This document shows, piece by piece, positions 4,834 to 5,154 of a stretch of 5,154 nt of DNA. The stretch is from Candidatus Hydrogenedentota bacterium (GTDB lineage Bacteria; Hydrogenedentota; Hydrogenedentia; Hydrogenedentales; SLHB01). The first letter of the stretch is position 1. Every line of letters begins with the position of its first letter. The stretch covers positions 1-5,154 of the forward strand of contig SKRY01000033.1 in the NCBI GenBank assembly GCA_007118235.1, in the 5' to 3' direction. The translations under genes and the position numbers were made by a program. The notes under the pieces were generated by a model that worked only from the letters and a program-made list of their open reading frames with translations, ran no database searches and was not told where the DNA came from.

Positions 4834-5154
4834 TTAAATGTCATAGTAGAGGTAGAATTCATAGGGGTGCGGCCGCAGATTGGTCGCTTCCACCTCGTTG
4901 ACGCGCTTGTATTCCAGCCACGTCTCAATTACGTCTTGAGTGAACACATCGCCCTTCAACAGAAACTCGTGGTCCGCCTCAAGGGCGTTCAGGGCCTCGG
5001 CCAGGCTGGCGGGCACCTGGGGCACCTTCGCCTTCTCCTCGGGCGGAAGGTCGTAGAGGTCCTTGTCCAGCGCCTCGCCGGGATCCATCTTGTTCTGGAT
5101 GCCGTCCAGGCCCGCCATGAGCAGCGCCGAGAACGCGAGGTACGGGTTGCACGA
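4834..5154 (-). CDS. glnA: Type I glutamine synthetase, C-terminal part
   Basis: The last 106 residues of glutamine synthetase are visible; the family is about 470 residues, so the N-terminal and most catalytic residues lie outside the window. The enzyme makes glutamine from glutamate, ammonia and ATP in the cytoplasm as a dodecamer. The frame is open through the window edge and begins with CNPYLAFSALLMAGLDG, matching the conserved NPY-LAF-A-LMAGLDGI helix. The segment DLYDLPPEE contains the Tyr (codon 5055-5053) equivalent to the adenylylated Tyr397 of the E. coli enzyme, so control by a GlnE-type adenylyltransferase is possible. The end HPYEFYLYYDI is the usual GSI C-terminus. Residues such as GIQNKMDPGEALDKD fit the family closely. 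The gene looks intact as far as it can be seen. Confidence 0.96.
   Translation of the reverse strand, partial: SCNPYLAFSALLMAGLDGIQNKMDPGEALDKDLYDLPPEEKAKVPQVPASLAEALNALEADHEFLLKGDVFTQDVIETWLEYKRVNEVEATNLRPHPYEFYLYYDI

Noticed and set aside
1..5154. CRISPR arrays, tRNA or rRNA genes, transposases, toxin-antitoxin or defence genes
   Set aside because: Looked for on both strands; no regularly spaced repeats, cloverleaf with CCA end, or matching protein motifs were seen.

Overview
The window reads as a fragment of a GC-rich bacterial chromosome. All supportable genes are on the minus strand, so they are read from right to left. The organism looks like a polysaccharide-degrading bacterium of the PVC superphylum or a neighbouring lineage such as Hydrogenedentes. 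That is inference: it rests on the remembered resemblance of the secreted glycosidase to a family common in those groups, and no taxonomic marker is complete here.

Right end (4834-5154): the C-terminal 106 residues of type I glutamine synthetase (glnA), which runs off the window. Next comes a 266-bp gap (4568-4833) rich in inverted repeats, some of which exclude one another. Then a compact two-gene unit: a left-handed beta-helix acyltransferase of the hexapeptide-repeat type (3929-4567) and, 45 bp downstream, a HAD-superfamily hydrolase (3170-3883). The second acidic residue of the HAD motif I is replaced by Trp.

Centre (326-2902): after a 267-bp gap holding a consensus TTGACA promoter element lies a large secreted glycoside hydrolase of the GH-A (cellulase-like) type, 858 residues from the start preferred here. 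It has a signal peptide, a TIM barrel interrupted by a carbohydrate-binding-like beta-sandwich, and a C-terminal beta-rich region. The same reading frame stays open 75 codons further upstream, but the promoter and Shine-Dalgarno sequence favour the inner start.

Left end (1-325): a 296-bp gap with a perfect 13-bp inverted repeat just past the hydrolase stop (candidate terminator), then a weak promoter, then the first nine codons of another minus-strand gene with a good ribosome binding site.

The genes do not form one obvious pathway. The glycosidase would act outside the cytoplasm on a plant or algal type beta-glycan. The acyltransferase and HAD protein are cytoplasmic and look like a small operon of unknown substrate. 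GlnA is central nitrogen metabolism. I see no CRISPR array, tRNA, rRNA, transposase or defence gene, and no convincing undescribed system. The non-coding signals most worth a second look are the nested stems behind glnA and the 13-bp inverted repeat behind the hydrolase.
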